A stretch of 64,000 nt of DNA from Calonectria ilicicola (Eukaryota > Ascomycota > Sordariomycetes > Hypocreales > Nectriaceae). The stretch is taken from the NCBI GenBank assembly GCA_020809705.1, contig CP085831.1, forward strand, positions 5,146,001 through 5,210,000, given 5' to 3'. Shown in pieces: positions 22,485 through 33,766 of the stretch. A program made the translations under genes and the position numbers. The notes beneath the pieces were generated by a model. That model had not been told where the DNA came from. It saw only the letters and a program-made list of their open reading frames with translations, and did not search any database. Numbering within the stretch: position 1 is the stretch's first letter; each line of letters begins with the position of its first letter.

Positions 22485-24367
22485 ATGAACATGGCCTCGC
22501 CACAAGACGCATCGGATTTTCTCAACCCTGAATGGGCAGCTGGATTTCAGTTGCCAGCTGATTTGACGCCATGGATTACACTACTTGGCATTCTTGGAGT
22601 GTCTATTGTGGTAAACTTGCTTTTACCACGTGGTCCCAAGGTGCCTATCGCACTTGCCGATGAAATCGCCGGACAGAAGAAAAGAATCGAACAGTATAGC
22701 ATGGATTCTAGGAATATTCTTATCAAAGGATACAAGAAGGTAAATTTATTTCCCTTAAAGGATTAGTCGTATACTAACTGGGCACAGTTTAAGGGTCAAA
22801 TCTTTGGACTTGACACCAGCGAAGGTAATATATCCATTTAGCGAAGTCGCCATACTCTAACATTGCGTGTCAGGTGTGGCCTTGGTGCTTCCGACGCCTT
22901 TCATTGACGAACTAAAGAGTCATCCCGCTTTGTCATTTTCCGCATCATTTGATTCCGTAGGTGTTCGTTCTTAGTATCGATGATTTAACTGCTGAAACCA
23001 AATAGCTTACTCTCCCGGAATATACACGAATTAAACCGATTGCTCCTAATATGCTCAAGATCTTTACTGGAAAATTAAACCCAACTCTAGGTTTGTCGCG
23101 TGAGGCTGTCTGGAGAAGGCAGATACTAATACTGTACAGGAGACTTTATGCCTGGGATTCAGAACTTGTTTCACGATGAACTACTGAAAGCGATTCCTGA
23201 ATCAAAGGGCAAGTGGCGCCAGCCTGGAAAATTTATAACAAGACAGCTAACAAAACATAGAGTGGAAATCGGTCAAAATCTACCCCATTCTTTTCGACTT
23301 GGCTTGTAAGAGCGCTGCACGAACTTTGCTCACCGAAGAGGCATCGAAGAACAGTCGCTGGATCCAGACCGAGGCAGATTACATCAGCACTGCCATTCCC
23401 TATATCCAAGGACTCAAGAAGTGGCCCAGTTTTCTTCGACCTTTTGTTTACAAAAATGTGGAAGGTTACGAGACTCTACGAAAGCAATGGGCTGAGGGCA
23501 GGGCAGTTATCAGCGACTGCTTGGAGAAGAAGCGGGCAAACAACTGGGAGCCGCTCCAAAATCCCCCAACCTTTTTCGATCATGTCTGCGCTCAGCACCC
23601 GGAATTGACCGCTGACGACCATCTTTCGATGCAAATCACCATGTTTATCGCTGGTGTTCATACATCCGCTGCCACCTCCACTCAGTTTATGTTTGATGCT
23701 GCTGTCAACGGTGCCTGCATTGAAGAGATTCGACAAGAAGTGAAGGCAATGCATGAACAATGTGGCGGAAATTTTACACGAAAGGATCTAGGAAATCTTA
23801 CCAAGCTGGATAGCTTTCTCAAGGAGGTGCTTCGATTCAGCTCGCCCGATCTTGGTGAGAAAACACTTGAAAGACAATATCGAATTACAGACTAACAGAC
23901 GTAGTTACTTTTGTTCGAAAAAACTCAAAGAGCATCACCCTATCAAACGGATTTCAAATCCCCAACAACACAAAGATCCAGGTCGCCACCGGAGCTATCA
24001 ATTTGGATGAAGAACTTCACCCGAACCCAACAGTATTTGACGGGCTGCGATTCTGGAAGCTACGACAACAGCAGGATCAGGCAACGAAGCACCAGTTCAC
24101 AAGTGTGAGCAAGCGTGATCTGGATTGGGGGTACGGACGACACGCATGCCCAGGTCGCTACATGGCAGAAATCAGTATCAAATTGATCATCATCGAGCTT
24201 GTGCTGAACTTTGAAATTAAGAATCCTGAGGGAAAGGGCCGACATCCGAACATAGAGTTTGATGCCCAAGTAAGTTCAATGGATGGAGTATATCGATGAA
24301 TCGTATCACTAACTGGACAAAGACCATGCCAGATACTGAAGCGGAGGTGCTCATGAGACGGATCTGA
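22485..24367 (+). CDS. Cytochrome P450 monooxygenase (first of three)
   Basis: Eight exons: 22485-22739, 22788-22824, 22874-22956, 23006-23090, 23140-23208, 23261-23854, 23899-24269, 24323-24367, giving 512 aa; M3 (22491) is an alternative start. One N-terminal membrane helix (TPWITLLGILGVSIVVNLLL) anchors it in the ER. The I helix reads AGVHTSAA, with His where AGxDT has Asp; the K helix has KEVLRF (ExxR); the heme loop is YGRHACPGRYM with Cys near residue 458. The motif style recalls fungal P450s acting on terpenoids (ent-kaurene oxidase-like and indole-diterpene groups), but the substrate is unknown. The intron after 23208 starts with GC (GCAAGT), a GC-AG intron; the other six are GT-AG. 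Confidence 0.88.
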
Positions 24368-25189
24368 AAATAGGAGCCAAGCACTGCCTCGAAATTTTCG
24401 GTATTGGCATCCTGAACGGGAATGATGTGTGATTTATAAGAGTGCTGCATGATTTGTTCGTCATTTGATTTTTGCGAGTGATATTTGTTTATAGATTTTA
24501 TTGAGTTTATCTATATGAATTAAAATCCTTCAATTTGTGCTCTACATATTATCATGATATCATTCGTGTAAATCATATCCACAGAGGTTGTCGTATGCTT
24601 CTAAACAATGATAGATTTAGCGAAAGTAACGATGCACTTAGTACACCCTAAGATATCTAAGTATGGTGGAATATTTGCTGTTTCCGTCATCGCTGTTGAT
24701 GTGGCACCTCACAGTTACAGTGTTTGGTAGCATGCCAAACTGCACTGTTTTGTGACCTTTGACTTACCCCGCTGCACATCCTGGCAGAGACTCCAGCCTC
24801 ATTCGTCTGATTGCCGACGGAGAAAAGTCCGAGACTGTTGTGAAGTTAGCCACGTCAGGTGATGAAAGATAGGCATTAGTGCTACCACGCAACTAGTTAG
24901 GCTTTCGGGATCAGTGGAAATAGTCCGTGGCTGCACATCATACCTCCCTATCTATGACTACCGTGACCGGTATTTTCGGTCGACTAGGGTCTGGTCTGAT
25001 CTTAAGCAGCCACTCACGGGAGAGCAATTTGGTGATTGGACGTAGTGAAACGGAGTCTTGTGCGCATGCTGGAAGCCGTGAGATCGAATACATTAGTTGG
25101 GATTCGTCGTACACTTTCTTCACACTTCTCAGATAGCATTCGACTCATCTTTGATGGTACGGAAAATCATCATTTAAAATTAAGAGATC
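24368..25189. other. Intergenic between the two tandem P450 genes
   Basis: AT-rich 3' flank to about 24680, then the promoter of the second P450 with a GTCCGAGAC word at 24827-24835 that also occurs at 20752-20760. No gene is supported. Confidence 0.45.
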
Positions 25190-27001
25190 ATGGCCACCAG
25201 CGGCTTATTCTCATCCTTGGGATCCACCCTAGCCGACATGACAACACTCACAGCAGTCATGTCAGCGGTTGGAGTTCTTATCACATTATTCTTGATTTGG
25301 GTCTTCGTTGGATACGCTCGTGTGCTCTATCTGCGCAGCAAGATGCCTCCGGGTCCCTTTCCCCTTCCATTTTTTGGCAACGTTGGTCAAATCCCTGTCA
25401 TAAAGCCATGGAGGACATTGGAGGAGTGGTCGTACTACTACAAAAGCCCTTTAGTCACGCTGTGGAACGGGACTAGTCCAATAGTCGTCATCAACGACTG
25501 CTGGACGGCTAATGATCTCCTGGACAAAAGAGCGAACATTTACTCGTCTAGGCCGCATCAGATCCTGATTGGTGATCTCCTTGATTCAACAACTACAAAT
25601 CAAACAATGTTACCTTACGGGGATACGTGGAGGCTTCATCGCAAGATCATGGTATGCTCATTTCCTTTTTTTTCTTTCTTTTTTTTTTTTTTTTTAGAAA
25701 AGTCAATAAAAATCTAATACTGGGTATAGCACAACGCAGTCGGAAGTCAAGCCGTGCGAAACTACAAAGTCTTCCAAGCAAACGAGTCGAAGGTTCTTAT
25801 GCGAGACCTGCTGGAAAATTCCGGCAAGGACGATTATGTTGACTTTATCGAACGATACTCGTGCTCAGTCGTGACCATCATTGGCTGGGGTCGACGAATT
25901 AAACATGCTGGGGACTACCTCGCTCAGATCGCCATCTCTTTTGTGCAAGGAGCAGCCCTTGGAAGTCCCTGTCAATACATTATCGAGTCGTATCCATGGA
26001 TGGCGAAATTGCCCGCCTGGATCTATCCACTACCCTCCATTCTCTGGAACTCTGGCCAGCGGTCACTAAAGTACTTTTATGCCTTATCCGAAGAGGGTGC
26101 CCAGGCCACCGAGGAAAACTTCTCTAAGCGACTATTGAGAGAAAGAGAAGAGCATGGCCTAAACTACAAAGAAATTGCCACATTGACGGCCAACTTGGTG
26201 GGAGGTGGTGTTGATACTACCAGCAGCACGCTCATGACATTCTTGTTCGCCATGTGCGCGTTTCCTGATATCCAACGCAAGGCTCAGGAAGAGATTGACC
26301 GTGTGGTTGGACACGGTCGCGTGCCCGATTGGTCCGATTCTGATTCCTTACCATACACTAACGCGCTAATCACCGAAGTTTACCGGTGGCGCCCTGTCTT
26401 CGTTTTCGGCGGGCCCTCTCATGCTCCCACCGAGGACGACCACTACGAGGGCTTCCTGATCCCCAAAGGAACCAACATCGTAGGCAACATCTGGGCCATC
26501 CACCGCAATCCCAGGGACTATCCCAACCCCGATGATTTCCGCCCGGAAAGATTTCTGGATGGGCCAGAACGGAAGCCCCACCCCAGCAAGAAGGGCACTG
26601 TCTCCTTTGGCTGGGGACGCCGAGCTTGCAGTGGACAGCCCCTGGCCGAGCAAGGAATCTGGTACACGGCGGTTGAACTATTGTGGGCTTTTAAAATCCG
26701 TGCCATTGACGACAAGGTAGGCCGAAGCTTGGGCTTTGATGGATCATCAGACGTTGAACTAACACTTCACTAGGGCAATGATAAGAAGCTGGACATCTAT
26801 GCATTCAACAATAATGCCGTTTGTCGCCCCCTGCCATTTAAGACTGAGTTCAAGCCAAGGTCGGACAAGATTGCAACTTTAATCCACCAAGAAGCAGACA
26901 GGGCTTTGGATGAGCTGAAGATATATGACGGAGAGACCAAAATAACAATTGAGTCTGCCAACGAAAACTTTACTGAAAAAGTAGTCGTTAATAGGGCATG
27001 A
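25190..27001 (+). CDS. Cytochrome P450 monooxygenase (second), O-methylsterigmatocystin-oxidoreductase-like
   Basis: Three exons, 25190-25651, 25730-26716, 26774-27001, giving 558 aa. A membrane helix (about residues 20-45) is followed by the Pro-rich hinge PPGPFPLPFFGN. Conserved elements: WRLHRKIM (C helix), GGGVDTTSS (I helix, oxygen activation), ITEVYRWRP (ExxR), FRPERFLDG, and the heme loop FGWGRRACSG with Cys near residue 454. It resembles fungal CYPs of the O-methylsterigmatocystin oxidoreductase type, which often act on aromatic secondary metabolites or xenobiotics. The C-terminus is some 40 residues longer than usual after the heme domain. Intron 1 holds a T-rich tract of about 35 bases. 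Same strand as the first P450, about 820 bases downstream. Confidence 0.92.
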
Positions 27002-28111
27002 TGTTTAGCTGCTAACATCCTCATTGACACTGAGCTTGGCGCCGCGGGATGGCTCGAAGACGGGGGGTTTGTGTTCAATTAGAAGTTCTAGATTTCATTG
27101 GATAGAACTTTACAGAATGTTAGCTTATTAGCCGGTAAATTATGAAAGCTATTTATGAAACATATTTGACAGGTATGATGCGACAATTATCCCAATGCTC
27201 GGAGACCGAACTCAGGCGTACCAAAACTCATTTCTGCTTATAGCCTGCAGGTTGTATCATGGGATCGTGGCGCTGTGGATTTGTCGCCACACGTGGCTAG
27301 ATATGCGGCGTGCATTGAACCTGGGTTGACATGACTTGGAATGTAATGGCTCAAGACTGAATGTCGCTCTAGAGAAAGACGGGCGATTTCCCCTTGATTC
27401 TCTCATTTTCTTTTTTCATCGTTTGCTTGTTTCTGATTCTTTTAATTTCACACAGACATCAATCTGAATCTGATTGACAATTCTTTTATTCACTACACAG
27501 GATTAATTCGTAATTTTCTCCTGAAATCAAGATGTGCCGCACCTATGACGATACTGCACATGGATGAGGGTTGGTCTCGACTTCTCATTGTGGAACCTCC
27601 AGTAGAAAACCCAGGCCGAGGGCGATGTGAAAGACTTCAACCGCAACGTATCAGTAGCCAATCAAATAGGCCTTAAAGAAGGATACGAAAAGCTTCCTAT
27701 CGCTTTGGAATGTTGTTGTACAGCTAATACGAATATGCTTCTGTACTATGCCGCATTCAAGGCACCACAAAGGCCACTTTTGCTTCATATTAGGGTGTTG
27801 GGCTCCACAAGACACTGTATTCATAAATTAAAAGGCTCGACCAATCCTCTAAAAGTCAGGTCTCCTCTTCCATCCGTGAATCTTGCGGCTATTCATGGCC
27901 AAACTTCAAAACATTCATTTCTAAAACCACGCAACGGCCACCAGCCTTAAGAAAACAACCTGTTACTCCATATAGAGTCTCTATGTACAGGTCGTTATAT
28001 GACGTCATTCCAATCACGACAGGGATGACTCATGTCGTTTAGCCCAGGACCAACACCAATTTTGGCGCGACTCTATTTCTTACTTGTACCCTGTTACTGA
28101 CACCATGTCAG
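27002..28111. other. Intergenic upstream of the rhodopsin-like membrane gene
   Basis: No gene supported; a frame at 27627-27950 has no ATG start. The region should hold the unresolved first exon of the next gene. A palindromic TGACGTCA is at 28000-28007. Confidence 0.4.
28000..28007. promoter_or_regulatory. CRE/ATF-type palindrome TGACGTCA
   Basis: A perfect 8-base palindrome about 100 bases before the first supported codon of the membrane gene; the same octamer occurs at 21494-21501. Fungal bZIP proteins bind such sites. Two copies in 64 kb is only slightly above chance. Confidence 0.3.
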
Positions 28112-29201
28112 TTGACAGAGGCAATATTCCTCGGCCTTACTGCAGTAGCTATTGTCGCGCGAATTAATCTTCGTTTACGAATACAGCGATGCCCCTTGTT
28201 ATTGAGCGATTACTTCCTGATAGCAGGCTGGGCCAATGGCCTTTCTGCGCACATATGCGACATCATCTCTTCAATAAACGGGTTGTATGATCCAGCAGTA
28301 GATTGGCAGCTAGGGGGTTTCAATGCGAGCCCAGAGAAGACCGTATGGATCCTCAAGGTACAACCAATCTTCTCAATTACATATGGCATGGAGAACGAAT
28401 CTCCTGATGATAATGAGTTCAATAGATCTTCGTATTCGCATATTACCCAATTCTGAACGCATTATACTTGTGCAAGGCAGCACTCCTTGGTACTTACTTG
28501 CAAGTTTTCCCGGACTTTATGCGGAAAAGGAGAGCGTTCCTTTGGGTAGTAATTTTCATAGCCATTTGTTCATATTGTGTTAGCTTGATAGCCTACACTT
28601 GCTTGTGTTTGCCATTTAGTCGACAGTGGTGAGTACAAGATTGCTTTCACTGCTCCAAGTCTCGTGCCGAAGGAATCTTCTGACGACATTCTCTAGGACT
28701 TTGAACATAGACGATAAATGTTCTGCAGAAGTATTTATGATGACATGGGACATAATTTGGGCGCTTCAGGCCATTGGAGATGTCTTAGGTGAGTTGTATA
28801 TTCTAAACTGCATGAACTCCGTGCAGCTGATCACCATCAAAGTCTTCATTTTACCATGGCTTATTCTATCAGATCTAAACCTACGAGGTTCAATAAAGCT
28901 AGGGATATACTTTATTTTTTTACTTGGGGCCGTTAATATTTGTCTTTGCATTATCAAATGGATAAAAGTCTATCTCGCAAATGGAGGACATTATATGTCG
29001 CTCAGCTCGTTGGGTTTGTCATACGTCTCTAAAAATACGAGAGATCCTTGATACGTGTTAGACTAACAGTTCTATTCACATACACTAGGATTTTGGACGT
29101 CACTAGATTGCAACATCGGATTGCTTGTCACGTCTTTACCTCCACTGGGGCCTTACTTTAAGGAGAAAAGAAAGACACGGCTTACCTCCAACTATGCCTA
29201 A
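28112..29201 (+). CDS. Fungal rhodopsin-like integral membrane protein, 5' end unresolved
   Basis: Exons 28112-28357, 28426-28628, 28697-28788, 28843-29013 and 29089-29201 join in frame. They encode seven-helix topology typical of the fungal rhodopsin-domain family often annotated as integral membrane protein. Family-like features: an early helix with VARINLRLRIQRCPLLLSDYF, the extracellular KCSAEVF, FILPWLILSDLNLRG after helix 5, and the final FWTSLDCNIGLLVTSLPPLGPYF. No ATG lies in frame between the stop at 28040 and the first helix. Either a short upstream exon exists or the start is lost. An ATG at 28105 is out of frame. The 54-base intron at 28789-28842 uses an AAG acceptor. Members frequently neighbour secondary-metabolite genes; the ligand is unknown. 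Confidence 0.6.
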
Positions 29202-29425
29202 TCGGACTGGAGGCTAGTTCCAATCACGGAGCCGCATCGCTGAACTTTGATTACGACTGGTGATGTCTAATCGAGATTTGATCTTTGATGATATCCATAT
29301 TATGAATATAAAAAGAGGAATCTAATGAGAAGGATTTTAACATCTATAATAATTGTCTACAATAATATTATATGCTTTATTGATAGACAAGAAATAGAAT
29401 ATATTTCATTCTAGACTAATGTATG

Positions 29426-30403
29426 TTAGATACGAAGTAGACTTTTCGCATTTTTGTACGCAATCTTGTTATATCCTTCATCATCAACTAATCCACTTTC
29501 CTTGAGCTCTTTCATAAACTTCACTCCGTCAGCATTATCCTCCAGTGGATAATCAACACTATACAAGATTCGATCAATCTTCGTTGTTTTAAGCACACAT
29601 GCCATAGGCCCAAGTGTAAACATGCCGCTCGTGGTAACCCAAATATTTTCATCCCAGACCTGTCGTAGCTCTCGTTGGCGTTGAGGCGCCTCAGGCCAGT
29701 TGGCCGTTTGAGGGATGATTCGGTCCAACATGAAAGGTAGCGTCTCACCCATATGGCCTATAATCATCTTCAACTTGGGGAACTTGTCAAAGATTCCTGC
29801 AGCGAATAACCGAAGAAAATGGATGCCCACGGCCGCATGCCAACCGTAGCACCAAGCGGCAATCTGAATTTCCGTTGCCGTGGAATAGGGTCCTTCGAAC
29901 AGCAGTTTTCTCACCTCGGGTGTTGGGAAAATTGGATGAAAGTACAGCGGAACGTCAAGTTCTTGAGCCTTGGCAAACAACGGGTAGAATCTCGGTGTGT
30001 CATAAAATGTGCCATCGTCTAGCGTGTTGGGGAATAATGCGCCAACACAACCAAGCTCTTTAGTAGCCCGTTCAAGTTCAGCAGCTGCCTGAACTGGATC
30101 ATCTAATCCCAGGCATGCAAAGCACTCATATCTTCCGGGGTGACGCTTCTTCATCTGGTGCATTTCGTCGTTGACCTTTTGCATGTCTTCCAGATTGGGA
30201 TGGGATGGAATGTGCGAAATGACCTGCGTCTTGATTAAATTTGCGTCAAGACTGGCGATACGCTCATCGGTATCCAAGAGCTTTCCTTGCACATGAGGAT
30301 CCCTAGCAGCCAGACCACGTCTAGCCCCTTCTTCATAATTATCCCACATGGACTGTGTAAAGACATGCTCTTCGAGCGTGATGAAATAGGGCTCGGTTGC
30401 CAT
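29426..30403 (-). CDS. Amidohydrolase-2 family (ACMSD/2,3-dihydroxybenzoate decarboxylase-like)
   Basis: A single exon, 325 aa. The fold is the metal-dependent TIM barrel of the amidohydrolase superfamily. The N-terminal TLEEH carries the first ligands; YFHP (near residue 155), GHMGETLPFMLDR (His in GHMGE) and YSVDYPLEDN (catalytic Asp) follow in the expected order. Related enzymes decarboxylate aromatic acids (2,3-dihydroxybenzoate, gamma-resorcylate, salicylate) or the ring-cleavage product 2-amino-3-carboxymuconate semialdehyde. Which of these fits cannot be told from motifs. Next to it lies a ring-cleaving dioxygenase gene on the same strand, so removal of a carboxylate before or after ring opening is a reasonable inference. 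No introns, unlike most neighbours. Confidence 0.88.
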   Translation of the reverse strand: MATEPYFITLEEHVFTQSMWDNYEEGARRGLAARDPHVQGKLLDTDERIASLDANLIKTQVISHIPSHPNLEDMQKVNDEMHQMKKRHPGRYECFACLGLDDPVQAAAELERATKELGCVGALFPNTLDDGTFYDTPRFYPLFAKAQELDVPLYFHPIFPTPEVRKLLFEGPYSTATEIQIAAWCYGWHAAVGIHFLRLFAAGIFDKFPKLKMIIGHMGETLPFMLDRIIPQTANWPEAPQRQRELRQVWDENIWVTTSGMFTLGPMACVLKTTKIDRILYSVDYPLEDNADGVKFMKELKESGLVDDEGYNKIAYKNAKSLLRI

Positions 30404-30951
30404 TTTCTTTTGGTGGATATTTTTCTAATAAACGCGCGTTGATGAGGATGATAGAGAAGAGTCACAAATGCACAATTTCTTGAAGTGTATTCTTAGTCCG
30501 ATGCTCTAAATATTTCTAATTAATGGAGTTATTACAGCTCTTTGCTTGTCGGTTGAAACCATCTTAGTCTCGTGGTACCGGGGCTACCGGAACTAGCCTT
30601 GGGCGGCAGAGCTCGGTAAAGGGCTTCAGTTGTCCGGTCGCTTCGGACAAAGCTCTCCGCGATTCTGATGCCGCCGCGACACAGAATGCGGGGAAGGAAA
30701 CACCCCAATCGGCCTCATAGCTTCAACGTGAAAGAAAAATGATGCAAAGAAATTTGGCGGGTACGGGTACACGGCCACAGTTCTGCTCTGCTGTGCATCA
30801 CGCATGTCAATAAGCTGAATGAGTATCATGAGGGTCAGCCCGGAGGGCCGGGATGTAAGGCCGAGTGATCTTGATTGTCAATTTAGGATACTAACTATCA
30901 TAACTGATGTGCGGATAAGTGGAGTAGTTTAATTTCATCCTCAATCCGGGC
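30404..30951. promoter_or_regulatory. Promoter region of the amidohydrolase gene
   Basis: 548 bases between two minus-strand genes. It contains CGGAACTAGC at 30588-30597 (also found upstream of the cluster's last P450) and the inverted GTCCG-N7-CGGAC site at 30632-30648. Confidence 0.45.
30632..30648. promoter_or_regulatory. Inverted repeat GTCCG-N7-CGGAC, candidate Zn2Cys6 site
   Basis: GTCCG GTCGCTT CGGAC has half-sites and spacing identical to 22303-22319, located 229 bases upstream of the amidohydrolase start. Confidence 0.5.
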
Positions 30952-32051
30952 CTATTGCGATGCTACAGCCGGCCGCGGGCCTCCAGAACCGGGCGGAGGG
31001 CCCGGGAACTTGCCCATGTCCTCCTTCTTGCGGGTCATGAAGGCCAACGGCACGTTCGGTCCCCAAATGGAGACGGAATCAGGCGTCGCCGGCTCCCGCT
31101 GCGGAGGGTTATTGCAATTGACCAAATCTCCATCTGCATAATGTTCTACAACAAAGCCGTCATTGTCAAACCAGTAGTCAAAGATTTGGCTTCCAAGCAA
31201 GTGTCTACCAACTCCCCAAACAATCGACCATCCTCTCTTCTCTAGATAGTTATGGCCCTTGAGCTCGCTGTCAACATCATCAACTTCGAAGCTGGAGTGG
31301 TGTGCCTCAAAGCCGTCAGTATCTCCTGCAGAGATGAAGAAGTTCTGCGAATAGTTAGCTCAGTAACTGGAAATTAAGGAACAGGATTTCTTACGTGATG
31401 GTCAACAAATTGTTCTCCCTTGTCAAGGTGAATGAATGTCATGATATCTTTGCCTGTCGCAGGATTGAAAAGCGAATCCGTTGTTGTGAGAGTGAATGTG
31501 TCAAAGTACCACTGCCGAACTCGCTCAAAGTTGTCATGGCCAACTTCATATCCATAATGTCCTAGTTTATGAACATGACTAGGCCCATCATCAAATCGCT
31601 GAAACTCTCCCTTGCGGAGTTTTGTGTCCCAGGTATTGAAGAGTAGCTTCTTTGGCTCATCCGTTGGTCCCACTTTGCGTTCGTTGTGGCCCCAGTGGAG
31701 ATAGATTGAGCCACCAGCAGGATCGCTCAAGCTGACTGTCTTGCCGCCAATGGCTTCCTCTGCGTCAATAATAGCGGAAGCGCCTGGAATTTTGGCAGCT
31801 TCTTCAAGATCTTCGTAGGTGTCTACTGCCCATCCACCACCAAGAAAGGCAGGTTGACCGTCCTTGGATTTCTCAGATATGTAGACAACAGGGCTTTTAC
31901 CGAAGCCACGATACCAAACCTTGTCGGGAGTGGACTTAGTAGGAATTAAGCCAAAATCAGTTAGAAACCTGTGGCTGGTCTCCATGTCTGGGTGTCTATA
32001 CCAGACGTACATCAGGCTTTCGAGACTGATTCGCTTGGCAGGAGACGCCAT
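30952..32051 (-). CDS. Type I extradiol dioxygenase (VOC fold), catechol 2,3-dioxygenase-like
   Basis: Two exons, 32051-31395 and 31344-30952, give 349 aa. A two-domain vicinal-oxygen-chelate protein. All three expected Fe(II) ligands are visible in the C-terminal module: His in KLGHYGYEV, His in FEAHHSSFEV and Glu in FVVEHYADGD, with the GRHLLGSQIFDYW stretch before the last. Enzymes of this group cleave catechols next to the diol, giving hydroxymuconic semialdehydes. The start at 32051 (MASPAKR) was preferred to an upstream ATG at 32111 because the family similarity begins there. Divergent from the FAH gene, which could act on its product. Retained ligands argue for an active enzyme; the substrate is unknown. 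Confidence 0.88.
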
Positions 32052-32492
32052 GTTGATTTGATGCTGGGGTGTTGATAGCGCTAAAGTCACAATATTTGCT
32101 AGTGCGGACAATTGTTTGGATCAATTTAGCGGTAATTTGATGGATTACATATAGTTTAAGCTCCCGGTATGAATAACTAACTCCACCCGACATTCTGATG
32201 GTCCGTCCCCCGATCGGTATCCCACTCCGGACACCTACGCAAGCGTGACATAGCTTCGGACTTCACTCCGCTATGGACTTTATTTACTACATGATTCCGC
32301 GGCACATTTCGGCATTGCGGAAAACATAGTGTCTCAGGCTAGATACACACAAGATCTACATGGGATTCGTACACTGACGATTGTCTCACAAGTTACAAAT
32401 AGCCCCATCGCTTTCTGCTGCGTTTGATCATCGAGAGTACGCATTCACTCACAAATTTCTTTGCATTAAGCCACAGATATAAAGTATTCAAC
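32052..32492. promoter_or_regulatory. Bidirectional promoter, dioxygenase and FAH genes
   Basis: 441 bases between divergent starts. Rich in CGG/CCG triplets between 32200 and 32330 (CACTCCGGACAC, TTCGGACTTCACTCCGC, TTCCGCGG, TTGCGGAA), consistent with Zn2Cys6 control and co-expression of both genes. Confidence 0.5.
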
Positions 32493-33436
32493 ATGTCTTT
32501 CGATCGATTGATTCGGTTTGTGGATGAGGAAAAAAGGACGAGATTTGGTAATCTCGATAAGCCCCTTGCGGCCAAAGACATTGTCGGAAGTGAGGTCCAA
32601 GTCTTGGCTGGAACCTTCCAATATGGCTTTACCAAGACTAGCGAAAGGCGTACAGTTGTAAAGGTAGGAACCGGGAACCGGAAAAGATGTGTTTGGATGC
32701 TCATATGGCATAGCTGTTGAACCCACTACCCGATGCACCTTCGGTACTCTGTGCTGGTCTGAACTACAAGCTGCACTCTGCGGAAACAAACGTAAGTAAC
32801 CCTGCTCACTAATTCCGATTACTACAAACCTTAACCTGACATTTGAATGTGCAGTTTATTATTCCTACGAAACCAGTCATTTTTATGACCCCCACCGAGC
32901 GTCTCACTGGACCCCTCGACGAGGTCATTGTCCATGATGACGCACAGCCAATGTTGGATTATGAAGGAGAGTTGACCTTTATTTTGTCCAAAGATGCCAA
33001 AGATGTCAAGGAGGAGGATGCCCTTGACTATGTCTTGGGCTATACCGTTGGCAATGATGTCTCGGCAAGAAGCCTTATTCCGGTTGAAATCTCGGGCAAC
33101 CAGATGGGATACTCCAAGTCTTTTGATACCTTTGGGCCTATTGGTCCCTGTATTACATCGGCTAAACTGATTCCTGACCCGCAGACCCTTCACCTGGTCA
33201 CTAAGGTCAATGGTGAAACGCGGCAGGATGTCAATACGGCAGAGATGATTTTCTCGGTTAGGCAGCTAATTGCCTATGCATCCAAGAATCGCACTCTTAA
33301 AAAGGGTACCGTATTTATGACTGGCACGCCCAACGGCGTAGGCTGGTTTTCCAACGGGCTCTTGAGTCACGGAGACGTAGTTGACATCGAGATTAGTGAG
33401 ATTGGATCCATTTCCAACAAGATTATCTTTAAATAG
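32493..33436 (+). CDS. Fumarylacetoacetate hydrolase (FAH) family protein
   Basis: Three exons, 32493-32663, 32714-32791, 32855-33436, give 276 aa, the normal size of a single-domain FAH protein. Motifs: LCAGLNYKLHSAE, the metal-binding DYEGELTFIL (Glu-x-Glu), GYTVGNDVSAR with the third ligand Asp, SFDTFGPIGP, and the terminal MTGTPNGVGWF. Members hydrolyse C-C bonds of diketo acids, hydrate or decarboxylate oxo-dienoates, or decarboxylate oxaloacetate. In bacterial meta-cleavage routes FAH-fold proteins act downstream of extradiol dioxygenases, which matches this divergent pairing. The exact reaction cannot be assigned. Confidence 0.9.
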
Positions 33437-33766
33437 ATAGCATCTCTAGAATAGATTGGCGGTCGTAGTTCTACACGGTTTTCAAGATCTCAATACACCT
33501 CCGGAATATGAACCTCGATGTAAACATTAGCCGTTCCGTGATGTCATCCTTTTGATGCTAGCGCCGAATCACCCGTTGCGAAAATTCAAAATGGCTCGGA
33601 TACCCACTCCGATGTCCGTTCAGACTAGCCTCGCGCCATGGAGCATGAGCCGAGCTCGATCTCCACGCCTCTATTTCATAAATACAAATAGAAAGACTAG
33701 GCTTTTTAAATTCCGACAAGATATTTGAAATTGAGATATTCGACCAAGATCCGACAAAAGATCAAG
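33437..33766. other. Intergenic: promoter of the NmrA-like gene
   Basis: 330 bases between two plus-strand genes. It holds CTCGGA (33595-33600), CTCCGA (33607-33612) and GTCCG within 25 bases, a dense group of CGG half-sites. Confidence 0.4.

Noticed and set aside
28789..28826. A 38-base intron ending at GTGCAG in the rhodopsin-like gene, which would imply a frameshift pseudogene
   Set aside because: Extending the intron to the AAG at 28842 restores frame and the family motif FILPWLILSDL, so no frameshift is needed.
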